A stretch of 22,121 nucleotides of DNA from a virus. The notes beneath the pieces were generated by a model that saw nothing but the letters and a program-made list of their open reading frames with translations, made no database searches and had not been told where the DNA came from. The stretch lies in the IMG/VR virus record IMGVR_UViG_3300042090_001157, positions 1 through 22,121 of that record; one strand, written 5' to 3'. Shown one piece after another: positions 5,885 to 15,157 of this stretch (position 1 is the first letter of the stretch; every line of letters starts with the position of its first letter). The position numbers were made by a program, and so were the translations under genes.

Positions 5885-8341
5885 TTACTCTCCCGCCGCA
5901 GCGAGATTAAGTCCATTAAACTTGGACTTAGAGCCATACTGCTTGATTGGAGACGGGCTGACTGGTCCGTTCTGAGGCAGCTTGGGTGCGGCTGGGGTGG
6001 TGTTCTGAGGGGCTCCTGGGGTCTGTGTGGAGGGCTTATTGGCACAGTTGGGGCAGAGCACACCATTCGTGTCCTTACCATTCTGCATCACCGTGGCCCC
6101 ACAAACCGGACAAGCTGCTGTCTTAGAAGCAGACCCGTGTTTGCTGCGTTCCATACCTGAGAAAGACTCCTCAGCTAGTTCCTTAGTCTTATGACGACTC
6201 AGGATATTACCCGTGCCCTTCTGAAGGATACACCAGGGGGCTTCGTTACCCTCTGAGTCCTTGCCAGGGCGATTCACGATATACTGATTGGCTTCTTTCT
6301 CGATGGTGCCCTCATGGTCAGAGCAACAATCACGCTCATCTGAGGAAGTCTTTGATTCTTCCTTTTTTTCATTCTTGCACTTCTCACAGATAACGGAGCC
6401 CTCAGCCTTCCCGTAGGGAGAGTGCATGACCATTTCGCCACACTTTTCACAGGGAGTCCCACCATCAGCCATAAGGAAGGATTTCTTACCATTCAGATCT
6501 TTCTTGTCCTGAATGGCTGACTCAGCAGTCTCCAGAACCTGAAGCTGCTTGCTCAGAATCTTTTCCACATCTTCCAGCTTGGTCTTCAAGCCAACAAAGA
6601 CTTCTCCAACATTTTTAATCAGAGAAGAATCATTGGCTTCCTGGACGATCTTCTTAAATTCGAAGAATTTGTCAGCGATATCCTCTTTGAGAGTCTGGGT
6701 AAATTTCAGAGCTTTTCGGGTTTCTGCACTGGTGACATCAGGAAACTCTACGGCTGTTTTGGCTGCCGCACTCTTCAGACCGCCCGTTTTCGGAGCCTCC
6801 GGAAGGAGGGCCTCATCTTCTTCATCTGCTGCGGTATTGAGTCCATCAGCTTCGGGGAGTTCACCTTCACCCATTTCCATGGATTCTGGGGCTTCCTCTT
6901 CTGGAGGGGCGACATTAAGAGAACCAACTCCAACAGAGCTACCCCCGCCTTCAAGTCCTTCATCAACGTTCTTGCTATAGAACTCACCTTCGACCAGCTT
7001 GTCCTCAACCTTTTTAATGGCTGCAACGAGTTCGTCATTGAGACTTAGAAGGGCGCGATCAATTTCTTTCGGCCAAGTAGCAGGATTGACTGGATCACCG
7101 AGGTTGGTCCATTCGGTCTTGCAGGCTTCAAGTAGGGAGACAACGACCGTATCAACGGAAGTCTCTTCTTCGGATTCTGGCTCTTCTGAAGAACCTCCGG
7201 CTGCTGCCTTTTTGGTGGCCTCAGTGGGGTTCAGGATGGATGCATATTTATTGGTGGGGGCGGTGGACTGAGCGTCGAACACATCGCCCTGTGCGGAGAT
7301 TACAGCCACTGCTTCAGAAGCATTCAGAATGAACGAGGGCATACCTCTCTGGAAAGTGCCAGTAGCGAGACGGTGGCCGACCCATGAACCTGAAGCCTCA
7401 ACAATCATATCAACTTCTTCAGCGGTCTTAGGGGTGAATACTTCCAAATCAGAGCCGCACTTACGCTTCATCTGATCCTGTTCCTCAGTAGTGAGTTCCT
7501 TCACTTCATGTCGCATCTCACGAGTATTGTCAACTGCGAAAGTGGAGGGGGCTGGATCAGTTTTTGCCTCAGTAGGCTTCTTGGTATCAAAAGTCCCAGC
7601 AGCTTTGTGCTGAAGCTCACGAGTGTTGTCAACCGACCATGCGGAAGGGGCTGGGTCAGCTTCAGTCTTCTCATCCAATTTCACGCGACGATGGGTACCT
7701 GGAAGCTCTGGATTAGCAGCCTTGGGAGTATTATCGGCAGATGGCTTGACTGGCTTTTCAGCAGGAATGGGGCGTTTTGGATCAACAAATCCTTCAGGCT
7801 GTTCACCTGGGGTTTCTGTTTTCTTGGGGGCATCAATTTCCACGGAGGACTCCTCAGCTTTCTTTTTAGATGCAGTTGTCCGCTTGCCTTGGACAATGGT
7901 TTCGAGTTCTCCAACCAGAGCAGAGGAGTTTCCATCCTGAACAAACTGATTGACGGGATTCTGAAGAGCGGCAGGACCGACCTTACGAGCAATCGGAAGA
8001 GCTTGAACTTTCTGGTTCAAATCTGGGTCATTCCTATGTTGGGTCAGATACTGCACGGTCTGTTTGATCAGATCACCAATCCAATCGGCGTTTTTGTTTG
8101 TTCCACAATCAGGGCAACCGGGTTTCCCACAGGTGCAGCCAGAGGCTTTCTTGTCTTTGTCACAGCCGGGGCAACCCTTAGTGCCACATGGACAGGCAGC
8201 ACTTCCACCCTTTGAAACGGCAACGGCTTTGTTACCCGGAACATCAAGCTCTTCCAGGGTCTCATCCTTGGGCCAATCCTTTTTATCGGTCTGCTCAAGG
8301 GCCATTTTGTTTAATCGGTTGTTAAGTCTGTTAGAACGCAT
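5885..8341 (-). CDS. Large zinc-motif virion-module protein, 818 residues
   Basis: The ATG at 8341 follows AGAGGT. Near the N terminus there are two copies of the same cysteine motif, CPCGTKGCPGC (50-60) and CTCGKPGCPDC (69-79). Both have the spacing C-x-C-x4-C-x2-C and probably bind metal. A 14-residue repeat DPAPSxxxVDNTRE occurs twice in the middle. Long acidic, Pro/Glu-rich linkers surround a helical section (KALKFTQTLKEDIADKFFEF, KTKLEDVEKILSKQLQVLE). Two zinc ribbons lie in the C-terminal third: CEKCG...CEKC and CPVCG...CPNC. No enzyme motif is seen. It sits between the beta-rich protein after the sheath and the tail tube, so a virion or assembly role is likely. The domain mix is unlike any phage protein I can name. 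Confidence 0.75.
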   Translation of the reverse strand: MRSNRLNNRLNKMALEQTDKKDWPKDETLEELDVPGNKAVAVSKGGSAACPCGTKGCPGCDKDKKASGCTCGKPGCPDCGTNKNADWIGDLIKQTVQYLTQHRNDPDLNQKVQALPIARKVGPAALQNPVNQFVQDGNSSALVGELETIVQGKRTTASKKKAEESSVEIDAPKKTETPGEQPEGFVDPKRPIPAEKPVKPSADNTPKAANPELPGTHRRVKLDEKTEADPAPSAWSVDNTRELQHKAAGTFDTKKPTEAKTDPAPSTFAVDNTREMRHEVKELTTEEQDQMKRKCGSDLEVFTPKTAEEVDMIVEASGSWVGHRLATGTFQRGMPSFILNASEAVAVISAQGDVFDAQSTAPTNKYASILNPTEATKKAAAGGSSEEPESEEETSVDTVVVSLLEACKTEWTNLGDPVNPATWPKEIDRALLSLNDELVAAIKKVEDKLVEGEFYSKNVDEGLEGGGSSVGVGSLNVAPPEEEAPESMEMGEGELPEADGLNTAADEEDEALLPEAPKTGGLKSAAAKTAVEFPDVTSAETRKALKFTQTLKEDIADKFFEFKKIVQEANDSSLIKNVGEVFVGLKTKLEDVEKILSKQLQVLETAESAIQDKKDLNGKKSFLMADGGTPCEKCGEMVMHSPYGKAEGSVICEKCKNEKKEESKTSSDERDCCSDHEGTIEKEANQYIVNRPGKDSEGNEAPWCILQKGTGNILSRHKTKELAEESFSGMERSKHGSASKTAACPVCGATVMQNGKDTNGVLCPNCANKPSTQTPGAPQNTTPAAPKLPQNGPVSPSPIKQYGSKSKFNGLNLAAAGE
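7517..7657 (-). repeat. Two in-frame copies of a 42-bp unit
   Basis: Positions 7616-7657 encode DPAPSAWSVDNTRE and 7517-7558 encode DPAPSTFAVDNTRE. They are 14-codon copies separated by 57 bp that encode a Lys/Ala-rich spacer. The third positions differ between copies, so the duplication is not recent or is under selection at the protein level. They could be short linear binding motifs or protease-recognition segments; the sequence does not decide this. Confidence 0.8.
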
Positions 8342-8352
8342 GTTTTTACCTC

Positions 8353-9105
8353 TTACACTGTGGAATCAGGAAGCGCAACAAGTTGCGGAGGTTCATTTCC
8401 TCGCAAGGCTGTCATCACTAAAGAAATACGCGAGTCCATCTGTTCACACCAAGCAGCCGCAGCATCAACTGGATCAGAGACGATAGACTGAGTGGGTAGG
8501 AGACCTGGAGATCCTAGTGGAAGCTGGGTCATGAAACTCACGGGGGTTTGAGCCATTTGAGTGGTCACACCTCTAAACACTTCCGCTGACCCCATTTGGA
8601 AAGTAAGGGCTTCTCGACCCCACTGGGTTCCTCCAAGGGTACCGTTGCCATCCATAGACATATTTGAAGAAGTGTTTATGAAGGCAATTTGATTTCCAGC
8701 TTCACCATTAGTTACAGCAGTAATAGTGATGACTGATCCACTAATGGAAGCGGTGACAGCAGTCAATGAGGCAGCAGTGATAGCGGTGATAATGTTCGTT
8801 GCACTAGTTGGAGCATCTGTACCTAAAAGAACTTGCCCTGTAGTGGGAGTGCCAGAGGCAATCCAAGTAAACAGTTGAGTGCTAATGGCAAAAGTTTCAC
8901 CTGGATTTGGAATCCCAGTAAGGGTAAGAGTTCCGATGGCCGGAAGAGCAAGACTAGTGAATAACCCTCCTAGATTCACCAAAGGATCACCATACGCTGC
9001 AATTCTTTGCTTGTCAGTCGTATCCGTAGAGTCACCGACAAACGATGCCTGTAACGTCACTGTGACAGTGCCATTCAGATGCTGAACTACAGGATGAATC
9101 TTCAC
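8353..9105 (-). CDS. Beta-rich virion protein of unknown function
   Basis: The frame starts with GTG at 9105, supported by GGAG 6 nt upstream; no ATG fits better. The 250 residues have an N-terminal segment (MKIHPVVQHLNGTVTVTLQ), a central Thr/Ala/Gly-rich domain (residues about 58-150, GETFAISTQLFTWIASGTP to GEAGNQIAFINTSS) of a type that recurs in phage tail and fibre proteins, and a C-terminal section (FRGVTTQMAQTPVSFMTQLP, CEQMDSRISLVMTALRGNEP). It lies directly after the sheath terminator and 11 bp before the next gene. A tail-associated role is likely from context. The specific function is not known. Confidence 0.7.
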   Translation of the reverse strand: MKIHPVVQHLNGTVTVTLQASFVGDSTDTTDKQRIAAYGDPLVNLGGLFTSLALPAIGTLTLTGIPNPGETFAISTQLFTWIASGTPTTGQVLLGTDAPTSATNIITAITAASLTAVTASISGSVITITAVTNGEAGNQIAFINTSSNMSMDGNGTLGGTQWGREALTFQMGSAEVFRGVTTQMAQTPVSFMTQLPLGSPGLLPTQSIVSDPVDAAAAWCEQMDSRISLVMTALRGNEPPQLVALPDSTV

Positions 9106-9124
9106 TCAAATCTCCAGAAGGATA

Positions 9125-9148
9125 GATGGGGGACCGAAGTCCCCCATC
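9125..9148 (-). terminator. Strong UUCG-loop hairpin after the tail sheath gene
   Basis: GATGGGGGAC pairs perfectly with GTCCCCCATC (10 bp). On the minus strand the loop reads TTCG closed by C-G, the exceptionally stable tetraloop. It starts 7 bp past the sheath stop codon, and a weak T/C-rich stretch follows. It may terminate transcription, or protect the 3' end and set a higher dose of sheath transcript than of downstream genes. Confidence 0.65.
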
Positions 9149-9154
9149 CAGGGT

Positions 9155-12100
9155 TTATAGCTGAGTCGTAACCGTCAAGGTGACAGAGATCCAGAGCAGG
9201 CTGAAGATTGGTTTAACAGTGAAGCTAACATTCAGAGTGGTTGGATCAGAGGGGTCCACTGCGACTACGATGGTGCTGTAGCCTTCGATAACCTGCTCAG
9301 CCACCAGAGAGACTAGAGTGGAGCTAACCACTGAAGTGACAGTATTGATGGTGCTGTTGATGAGCTTACGACCAATGAACTGGTTCAGGCTTGAGCGCAT
9401 CGTCTGGCGAACGTAATCGATCACCAAGCGAGAGGTTGGTTCACGCTTCAAGGGGCTGGAGTTGTCGGTGGTAACCCAGTGGCGGATGATCAGAGCACCT
9501 GGGTTCTCCACTAGGCAAGTCAGGCCGCTTGCAGCCATATTGTCCATGGTGGGGTCGTCGTAGCGGGTGATGAGACCCTGGAATCCGACGATTCCCTGGC
9601 GAGTCAGGGTGGTGGCCACATCGATTGCCGGGGAGACCATCATGCCAGCCATTGCAGCGGCGATCAGGGATCCATCGACCGTGTAGTTGGTGGCCAGACC
9701 GGTGGTGGGGTTGACAAGCTGGAGAATTGCTCCGATGGAAGCGATTCCGATCATGCGCTCACTCTTGAGGCTAGTAGCTAAGCTGATCATGGACGAAGGA
9801 GTGTCGCTGAAGCCGTAGCCGTAGACGCTCATTGCTTCTCCACTGTTGCGTGGGGAGGCTTGAGTCAAGAGGAAGCGGCTCAGGTACTGGATAACCGTTG
9901 GGCTGGTAGTCAGAACCTGGATCATGCCTGCCTTCTGCTCGTTTCCAGGAACTGGAGCGGCCAGAGTGCTGATGGCGTTGATGTAGGTCTGATCGGCGGC
10001 GGTATTCAGGCCAGCCTGTTTGGGAACCTGGAGGCAGGCGAAGATGTTTCCACCATTCTGAGCGAACAAGCTAACTGCCATGGAGAGGCGGTTATCGGGG
10101 GTAGGCTGACCATACTGAGCGTAAGCGTTCCCAACGTTGTCAAAGATCTTCAGAGCAAAGTCTGAAGCCTTCTTTTCGGTCGTGTAGGAGATGTAGTAGT
10201 AATCTCCGACAGAGGGCTCATTTCCAGAGGCGTTGAAGGTAGTCACAACAGCCGTGTTTCCTGCGTTCATTCCGTAGGTGGAGATGACTTCAAGATTCAA
10301 ACCGTAAACGTTCACGGTTGGAATAACGCTAGTGACGCGAGGAGTTTCCTTGCTGGTGGTGAAGGTGAGGGTGTCACCGGGCTCGAAGTGGTAACGGGGG
10401 CTCGGGAGGGACTGGAAGCCATAGAGCGGATCAGCCAGAACATCATCTGGGTTGAGAATGGTGAACTGAATGCCCGTATCGGGGTCCAGGAAGGTCTGAT
10501 TCAGCCAGCCGGTAGCTCCGACCGCATTGGAACCCACATTGGAACTCAGGGGGGTTGTAGCCCCACCAGTGATGCCAAATCCATCCGTGCTGGCCTGGAG
10601 GGAGGTGCGGTTAGAGGTCACGCAGTAGTGAAGAGAGCGAGGAGTAGAAACGGTTGCCGCACCATTGGCGAAGAACTCTGCCGTTCCAGCCGCAGCCGAA
10701 TTGGTGAGATTGGGGGTTCCGACCGTCTCAGCGAGGATAATTCCAGTCGTTGGAGTGGAAGTCGGGTAGGTGGTGAACAGGTTGAGGACATCCTGAAGGG
10801 TGCGAGTGGTCGTATCCAGCTTTTCCGTATAGACGGTCACTGCATTACTGGTTACCGCGATAGCGGCGGAATCTGCCTTGGCCGTGGCTCCGACGAACTG
10901 GATGGAGGCCACAGCGTTGGGGCCGGTGCCGATGTTGGTGGCAACAAATTTCAATCCAACGTTCACGGTGGAGACCAAGCTGGCCTGAACACCAGGGGTG
11001 ATGACGAAAGGAGCATCCCCTTCCTGGAAGGTCACAGTGATGGTTTCATCTGGGCTCTTTCCTCCCACGCCATTCAGATCAGAGAACTTATTGGGCCATA
11101 CGACCCCACCATACTCTGTGAAGGCGGCTTCTGTGACTGAAGAGGCTCCGGAGGCGACGACTGGGAGAACATTCCCCTTTTCATCAGCGATGGAGTAAGT
11201 GCCCTGGCCGGTAATTCCGGGGTTGACCACGGTCAGAGTGAAGGTGTGGTCATTCAGAATGTTGCGGTAGTAAGTTGCGTAGACGTTCTGTCCGATTGGA
11301 GGGGGATTGTAGAGCACAACCGTGGAGGTGGCTCCAACTACCTGAGTGACCGTTACCTCACCCGCCAGAAGGGCTTCCTCTGGGTTGGTTCCGACATACA
11401 CATGAACCAGGGCGGGGTTGTTGGTAACAACGCTCAGGCCGGATCCGTCAGTTGGGACATCCGGAAGGGTGAAGGTGTAGTTCTTGCCAGTGACGGCTCC
11501 CTGGACAGGGCGGAGGAACATGATCTCATCAACCAACGTGTCGGTGATGACCGAAGCGTTGAATGGGGTGTAGCCAGAGGTGGAAGTGCCTGCCATGACT
11601 GAAGCAGAGCCGCCCCACTGGATACGGGCATCAGCGTTAGGAGGAGTCTGAAGAACGTAGTCCACGCCATTGACAAAATCGTTGCGGCTTGGGCCGTAAC
11701 CCACTGCATCAATGCTTACCACGTTAGTGGCAGGAATCATGTCGTAGGTATCCTGATACTTGTTGGTGTAGTAAGAGACAGTGAAAGTCTGACCAGCCAG
11801 AACTGGGGAGGCCATGACGAAGGTGCCGGTCTGGCCATTCAGAGAGGTGATGGTGGCAGGCTGGCCGTTGACCAGAGCCTTCATGTTGAGGGGGTTGGTG
11901 GTGACGACTCCACCGTTGGTCCCATCGACCACAGGGACGAAGGAAGTGGTGAAGACGGTATTGGAGTTGGGGCCTGCTCCGTTCACGAATGGAGCGGAGG
12001 TGACTGCACCCGTCACAGTCTTGGCAGCGACGAGGCTAGAAAGGGGGGCCTGGAGGACGAGGTTACCGGCCAGGGTGGGGATTCCCACGGTGAGGAGGCT

Positions 12101-13030
12101 GGCCAAATCGCCGTAAGTGCGGACCACATAAGCAGTCACAGTGGCGGAGGCGTCCACTTCAACAGTGAAGGTTGCAGTGGAGAAAGTCAGCGTGTCATTT
12201 GCGGTGGTAGTGGTGGAAATACCCGTCACAATCTGGTAAGCACCTGAAACGGTATTGTTGGCAGTTGTGCCAGCAAAACGAACAGCAGTGCCGATCTGAA
12301 CGCCATCAGTTGCCCACGAACCAGAAGCACGTTGAACCGTGTGAGCCGCGAAGGTGAGGGAGCCGGTGGTGCTGATCGTGAGAGCAGCTTCATTCAGTTC
12401 GATAGAGATTGCATCAGTTCCGACACCGCTAATTGCTAGCGCATCAGAGACGGGGGAAGCTGCGGTGAAGGTGAATCCAAGGTCCACATCGTTCCCAAGC
12501 TCACCGGGAAGAGAGAGGGTGAGAGGGAAGTTCGGGTCAGAGGCCCAAGTGGCGTAGGAAGGCACCTGAGCGGCTTCATTCTCATTTGCCACATAGGTGT
12601 CCTTGCGCTTGAAGTAGTAGGTGACGAGAAGTTCTGTCCCGACTGGGTAGACGCTGAAGATTGAGAAAGCTCCGGTCGTGCCATTGAGGCTCGTAACCAC
12701 AACTGGGGTCTGTCCGTCAGAGAGAGTGACGGTGATATCGGTTGGGGTGTTGGTCAAAGTTCCGGTGCCGTTCCCCGTAACGATGGGGGTGTAGGTCAGG
12801 TTGAAATTCAACTGGCCAATCGTCAAAACCGGAATTGTTTCCTGAACAACCAAGTCGTCCGCATAGGCGGAGCTTCCGCGATGCATTTCGGTGTTGATTA
12901 CAGAGAAGGTCTCCTGTCCCTCACCGATGAACACGGGAAGGCGAATATTCCCGTAGGTGATTACTCCAGGATTGCTCACCGTTTCAAACGTGTAAACACC
13001 CGGTGCGGTATATTGTGCGAACAGAGCCAT
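9155..13030 (-). CDS. Contractile tail sheath protein, unusually large (1291 residues)
   Basis: The N terminus MALFAQYTAPGVYTFE carries the YxxPGVY signature of tail sheath proteins. The last 300 residues hold the conserved sheath core (NAISTLAAPVPGNEQKAG, VSPAIDVATTLTRQGIVGFQ, PTSRLVIDYVRQTMRSSLN and the terminal strand region). A GGGAGAG site precedes the ATG. Between the two ends lie inserted beta-sandwich-like modules. Four related ones, at roughly residues 79-155, 358-434, 513-593 and 883-957, each end in a V-x-Y-Y or I-S-Y-T strand followed by a short polar tail (VTYYFKRKDTYV, VSYYTNKYQDTYD, ATYYRNILNDHTF, ISYTTEKKASDF). Typical sheath subunits are about 400-700 residues. The insertions would decorate the outer tail surface. 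The sheath drives contraction and genome injection. Confidence 0.9.
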   Translation of the reverse strand: MALFAQYTAPGVYTFETVSNPGVITYGNIRLPVFIGEGQETFSVINTEMHRGSSAYADDLVVQETIPVLTIGQLNFNLTYTPIVTGNGTGTLTNTPTDITVTLSDGQTPVVVTSLNGTTGAFSIFSVYPVGTELLVTYYFKRKDTYVANENEAAQVPSYATWASDPNFPLTLSLPGELGNDVDLGFTFTAASPVSDALAISGVGTDAISIELNEAALTISTTGSLTFAAHTVQRASGSWATDGVQIGTAVRFAGTTANNTVSGAYQIVTGISTTTTANDTLTFSTATFTVEVDASATVTAYVVRTYGDLASLLTVGIPTLAGNLVLQAPLSSLVAAKTVTGAVTSAPFVNGAGPNSNTVFTTSFVPVVDGTNGGVVTTNPLNMKALVNGQPATITSLNGQTGTFVMASPVLAGQTFTVSYYTNKYQDTYDMIPATNVVSIDAVGYGPSRNDFVNGVDYVLQTPPNADARIQWGGSASVMAGTSTSGYTPFNASVITDTLVDEIMFLRPVQGAVTGKNYTFTLPDVPTDGSGLSVVTNNPALVHVYVGTNPEEALLAGEVTVTQVVGATSTVVLYNPPPIGQNVYATYYRNILNDHTFTLTVVNPGITGQGTYSIADEKGNVLPVVASGASSVTEAAFTEYGGVVWPNKFSDLNGVGGKSPDETITVTFQEGDAPFVITPGVQASLVSTVNVGLKFVATNIGTGPNAVASIQFVGATAKADSAAIAVTSNAVTVYTEKLDTTTRTLQDVLNLFTTYPTSTPTTGIILAETVGTPNLTNSAAAGTAEFFANGAATVSTPRSLHYCVTSNRTSLQASTDGFGITGGATTPLSSNVGSNAVGATGWLNQTFLDPDTGIQFTILNPDDVLADPLYGFQSLPSPRYHFEPGDTLTFTTSKETPRVTSVIPTVNVYGLNLEVISTYGMNAGNTAVVTTFNASGNEPSVGDYYYISYTTEKKASDFALKIFDNVGNAYAQYGQPTPDNRLSMAVSLFAQNGGNIFACLQVPKQAGLNTAADQTYINAISTLAAPVPGNEQKAGMIQVLTTSPTVIQYLSRFLLTQASPRNSGEAMSVYGYGFSDTPSSMISLATSLKSERMIGIASIGAILQLVNPTTGLATNYTVDGSLIAAAMAGMMVSPAIDVATTLTRQGIVGFQGLITRYDDPTMDNMAASGLTCLVENPGALIIRHWVTTDNSSPLKREPTSRLVIDYVRQTMRSSLNQFIGRKLINSTINTVTSVVSSTLVSLVAEQVIEGYSTIVVAVDPSDPTTLNVSFTVKPIFSLLWISVTLTVTTQL

Positions 13031-13122
13031 GTTTATCTCTCCCTATGGTTGCGATGTTGGATCAAGAGCCCTTTAATATCGTGGTTTCATTTTAGGTCGG
13101 AGAAGTCTTTTCTTTCGCCACT

Positions 13123-13545
13123 TTAATCAGTGCCTAAAATTTTCCGGTCAGTTTTAGTGTCAGGAGCGTGTTTAAAACCATCTTTTGTAATAGCTTCAAG
13201 GGCTTCTGTCCTATTTTTCTTCTCCGCTTCTGGCAGAGGGGCAAACTCATTTCGTCCGACCATGGAGAGTCCGACCTCTCCGGATTGTGCGCGAACTTTT
13301 TCTCGGAGGGCATTTCTATCAGAAATATCCTGCCAACGTCGATTTGCATCCTTACCGATAGTAATATCGATCTTCTGCTCAGAGAAATTCTCTGTCAAAA
13401 GCCCCACACTGGAAGGAATGGGCTGAAAAATCGCGTTTTCCCCACATTTTGTGCAGGGAATGGATTCTTTTGGAATCTGGGCAGTAGGAATGATTTTTTC
13501 AATCATAACCCCACAGGCTGAACACTTGTACTCTCTGATGGCCAT
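13123..13545 (-). CDS. FmdB-like zinc-ribbon protein
   Basis: Encodes 140 residues. The N terminus (REYKCSACG then IPCTKCGENA, about residues 4-38) matches the FmdB-type putative regulatory zinc ribbon, with CxxC pairs and the aromatic YKC start. The remainder is charged and helical (EAEKKNRTEALEAITKDGF), without a recognised domain. AAAGGAG precedes the ATG; the previous gene ends 10 bp upstream and the sheath starts 92 bp downstream. Such small zinc ribbons occur in phage structural modules, where they may be virion or assembly factors as well as regulators. Function is uncertain here. Confidence 0.75.
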   Translation of the reverse strand: MAIREYKCSACGVMIEKIIPTAQIPKESIPCTKCGENAIFQPIPSSVGLLTENFSEQKIDITIGKDANRRWQDISDRNALREKVRAQSGEVGLSMVGRNEFAPLPEAEKKNRTEALEAITKDGFKHAPDTKTDRKILGTD

Positions 13546-13555
13546 AAATCTCCTT

Positions 13556-15148
13556 TTAGGCGTAATATGGGACGAACAAGGCCGACCCCAATGCGGTTAA
13601 ACGTGGTAAAACTTCGGGTTTTCCTGGAAAATCAGTGGTAAAGCCGTCTGTAGGCCCACCAATTTGAATCGTAAAGTAGCCAATTCGAGTGATAAGAGGA
13701 AGATAATATTCCCAATCAGCCGCAGCGGACACTGTGAGAGTGAATGTGGTTGAGGGGGTGACTCCGCTCATATCCTTCGGCTCGGTCATGGAGGCTCGGG
13801 ATATTTCGAAGATAGTCAAGCCATTTGCTTCCATATTTTCTCTTCCCTGAACGAGAAGGAAGGACCGAATCATAGAAGATATGTCTGAGGCGGTCAAACG
13901 GTCGTTCGCTTTGACCCTAATTTCGAAACTGACATTTTCTTTGGAGCCGTACACCTCATAAGTTTCAGTGAGATTGGGGGAAACCATAATTACACATTGA
14001 TCCCCAACCGTAACCATATCTCCAATTCCAACCGTAAGCCCATTGATGATGTTTTTATTGGCGGCTAGTTTCTTAGCCATCATACTGCTCTGTCCAGAGT
14101 TGACTCTGACTTCCCAGAACACCTTTTCACCAGGGCGAAGTAGATTTTTCAACCAGATTGTGCCATCTCCGGCGACAACTAAATCTGATTCAGTGTAGAC
14201 TGGCCCAAAGGTTGAACGAACCACAACTTGACCGGCTGCCATCAATTCAGAGGGGGATAGGGGTGGGATGGGGAGCATGTTCTCACTCTGAACCACTGGA
14301 GTGACACTAGGGTCGGCCTGCACGGTAAAAGTTCCAGTGAGGGTTGACCCTGGAGGAGTAAACTGCTGGAGAACGACTGTAGTGGTAGAGGTGAACTGAT
14401 AGTCAATACCACTTCGCAATTCATAGCCATCCTGGTCTGTGATAACTAAATTGGAGTAGGAACTGACCGGAAGAGTGACAGTTTGGGTGCCAGTAAACGT
14501 AGATTCACAAATCACATAAGACGGCTGCCTTACATACCAAAAATCTACATTAGGGGTCAGGATGCCAGAGGCTGTCCTGAGTTGAAGTGGTTGCTGAGTC
14601 GTATAAGAGGTTACGTAAAGGATGCCACCTTGAATTATGAAAGAAATGGTCGGATCCACCGTATATACAGTAGTTGGATCAATCAGAGGGGAAAAATATA
14701 CCCCGGAACCGACCCCATACCCGGTCTTTCCGGTTGACCATGTGTAAGTTTGGACCGTAAGCCCCACTTCACGGGTTCCCTCATCAACTGAGTCCACATT
14801 TAAGTAGTAAACCCCAGGCTGGGGATAAATTAAAGTGCTGGAGGTCTTTGGAGTATTGGTCAAAACTTGATTTTCTTGAACCCAATCAACGAAAACCCCA
14901 TCATGACCCTGAAGTTTGGCTAGAACGCTGTGACCGTGCTGGGTACACATGAAATAGTCGGGGCTGAGGCGGTTACCGGAGGCTGAGACGTTACTGATTT
15001 GAACCTGAAGGTCTCCCCACTGAATCAAATTAGATGCTTGGACGAATGTCTCTCCACCCAAGCTCTTAAAGCGAGGATTTCGATTTACCACATCTTTCAA
15101 CTCACGCAGAAGGTAGGTGGCTAAGTTCTCGCCAGTCAGATCCAGCAT
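13556..15148 (-). CDS. Virion structural protein, 530 residues, function unassigned
   Basis: I chose ATG 15148, with AGAGG upstream, over a TTG one codon earlier. The protein starts MLDLTGENLATYLLRELKDV, a short helical region, and is otherwise strand-rich with many Thr, Val and Tyr residues. A region near residues 210-280 (VTLPVSSYSNLVITDQDGYE, GIDYQFTSTTTVVLQQF) resembles the beta modules inserted in the sheath. The C-terminal section (FEIRVKANDRLTASDISSMI, GYFTIQIGG) looks like a separate folded domain. It lies between neck-type genes and the sheath, where tail-completion or sheath-terminator proteins sit in myophages. That role is plausible but not shown by any motif. Confidence 0.75.
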   Translation of the reverse strand: MLDLTGENLATYLLRELKDVVNRNPRFKSLGGETFVQASNLIQWGDLQVQISNVSASGNRLSPDYFMCTQHGHSVLAKLQGHDGVFVDWVQENQVLTNTPKTSSTLIYPQPGVYYLNVDSVDEGTREVGLTVQTYTWSTGKTGYGVGSGVYFSPLIDPTTVYTVDPTISFIIQGGILYVTSYTTQQPLQLRTASGILTPNVDFWYVRQPSYVICESTFTGTQTVTLPVSSYSNLVITDQDGYELRSGIDYQFTSTTTVVLQQFTPPGSTLTGTFTVQADPSVTPVVQSENMLPIPPLSPSELMAAGQVVVRSTFGPVYTESDLVVAGDGTIWLKNLLRPGEKVFWEVRVNSGQSSMMAKKLAANKNIINGLTVGIGDMVTVGDQCVIMVSPNLTETYEVYGSKENVSFEIRVKANDRLTASDISSMIRSFLLVQGRENMEANGLTIFEISRASMTEPKDMSGVTPSTTFTLTVSAAADWEYYLPLITRIGYFTIQIGGPTDGFTTDFPGKPEVLPRLTALGSALFVPYYA

Positions 15149-15157
15149 CAAAACCTC

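Noticed and set aside
7508-8215. 235-residue plus-strand reading frame opposite the 818-residue gene
   Set aside because: No ribosome binding site, odd Trp/Cys/Phe-rich composition, and its sequence mirrors the minus-strand protein's repeats; treated as an antisense shadow.
10388-11140. 250-residue plus-strand reading frame opposite the sheath
   Set aside because: Shadow frame inside a well-supported sheath gene; no start signal and no recognisable domain.
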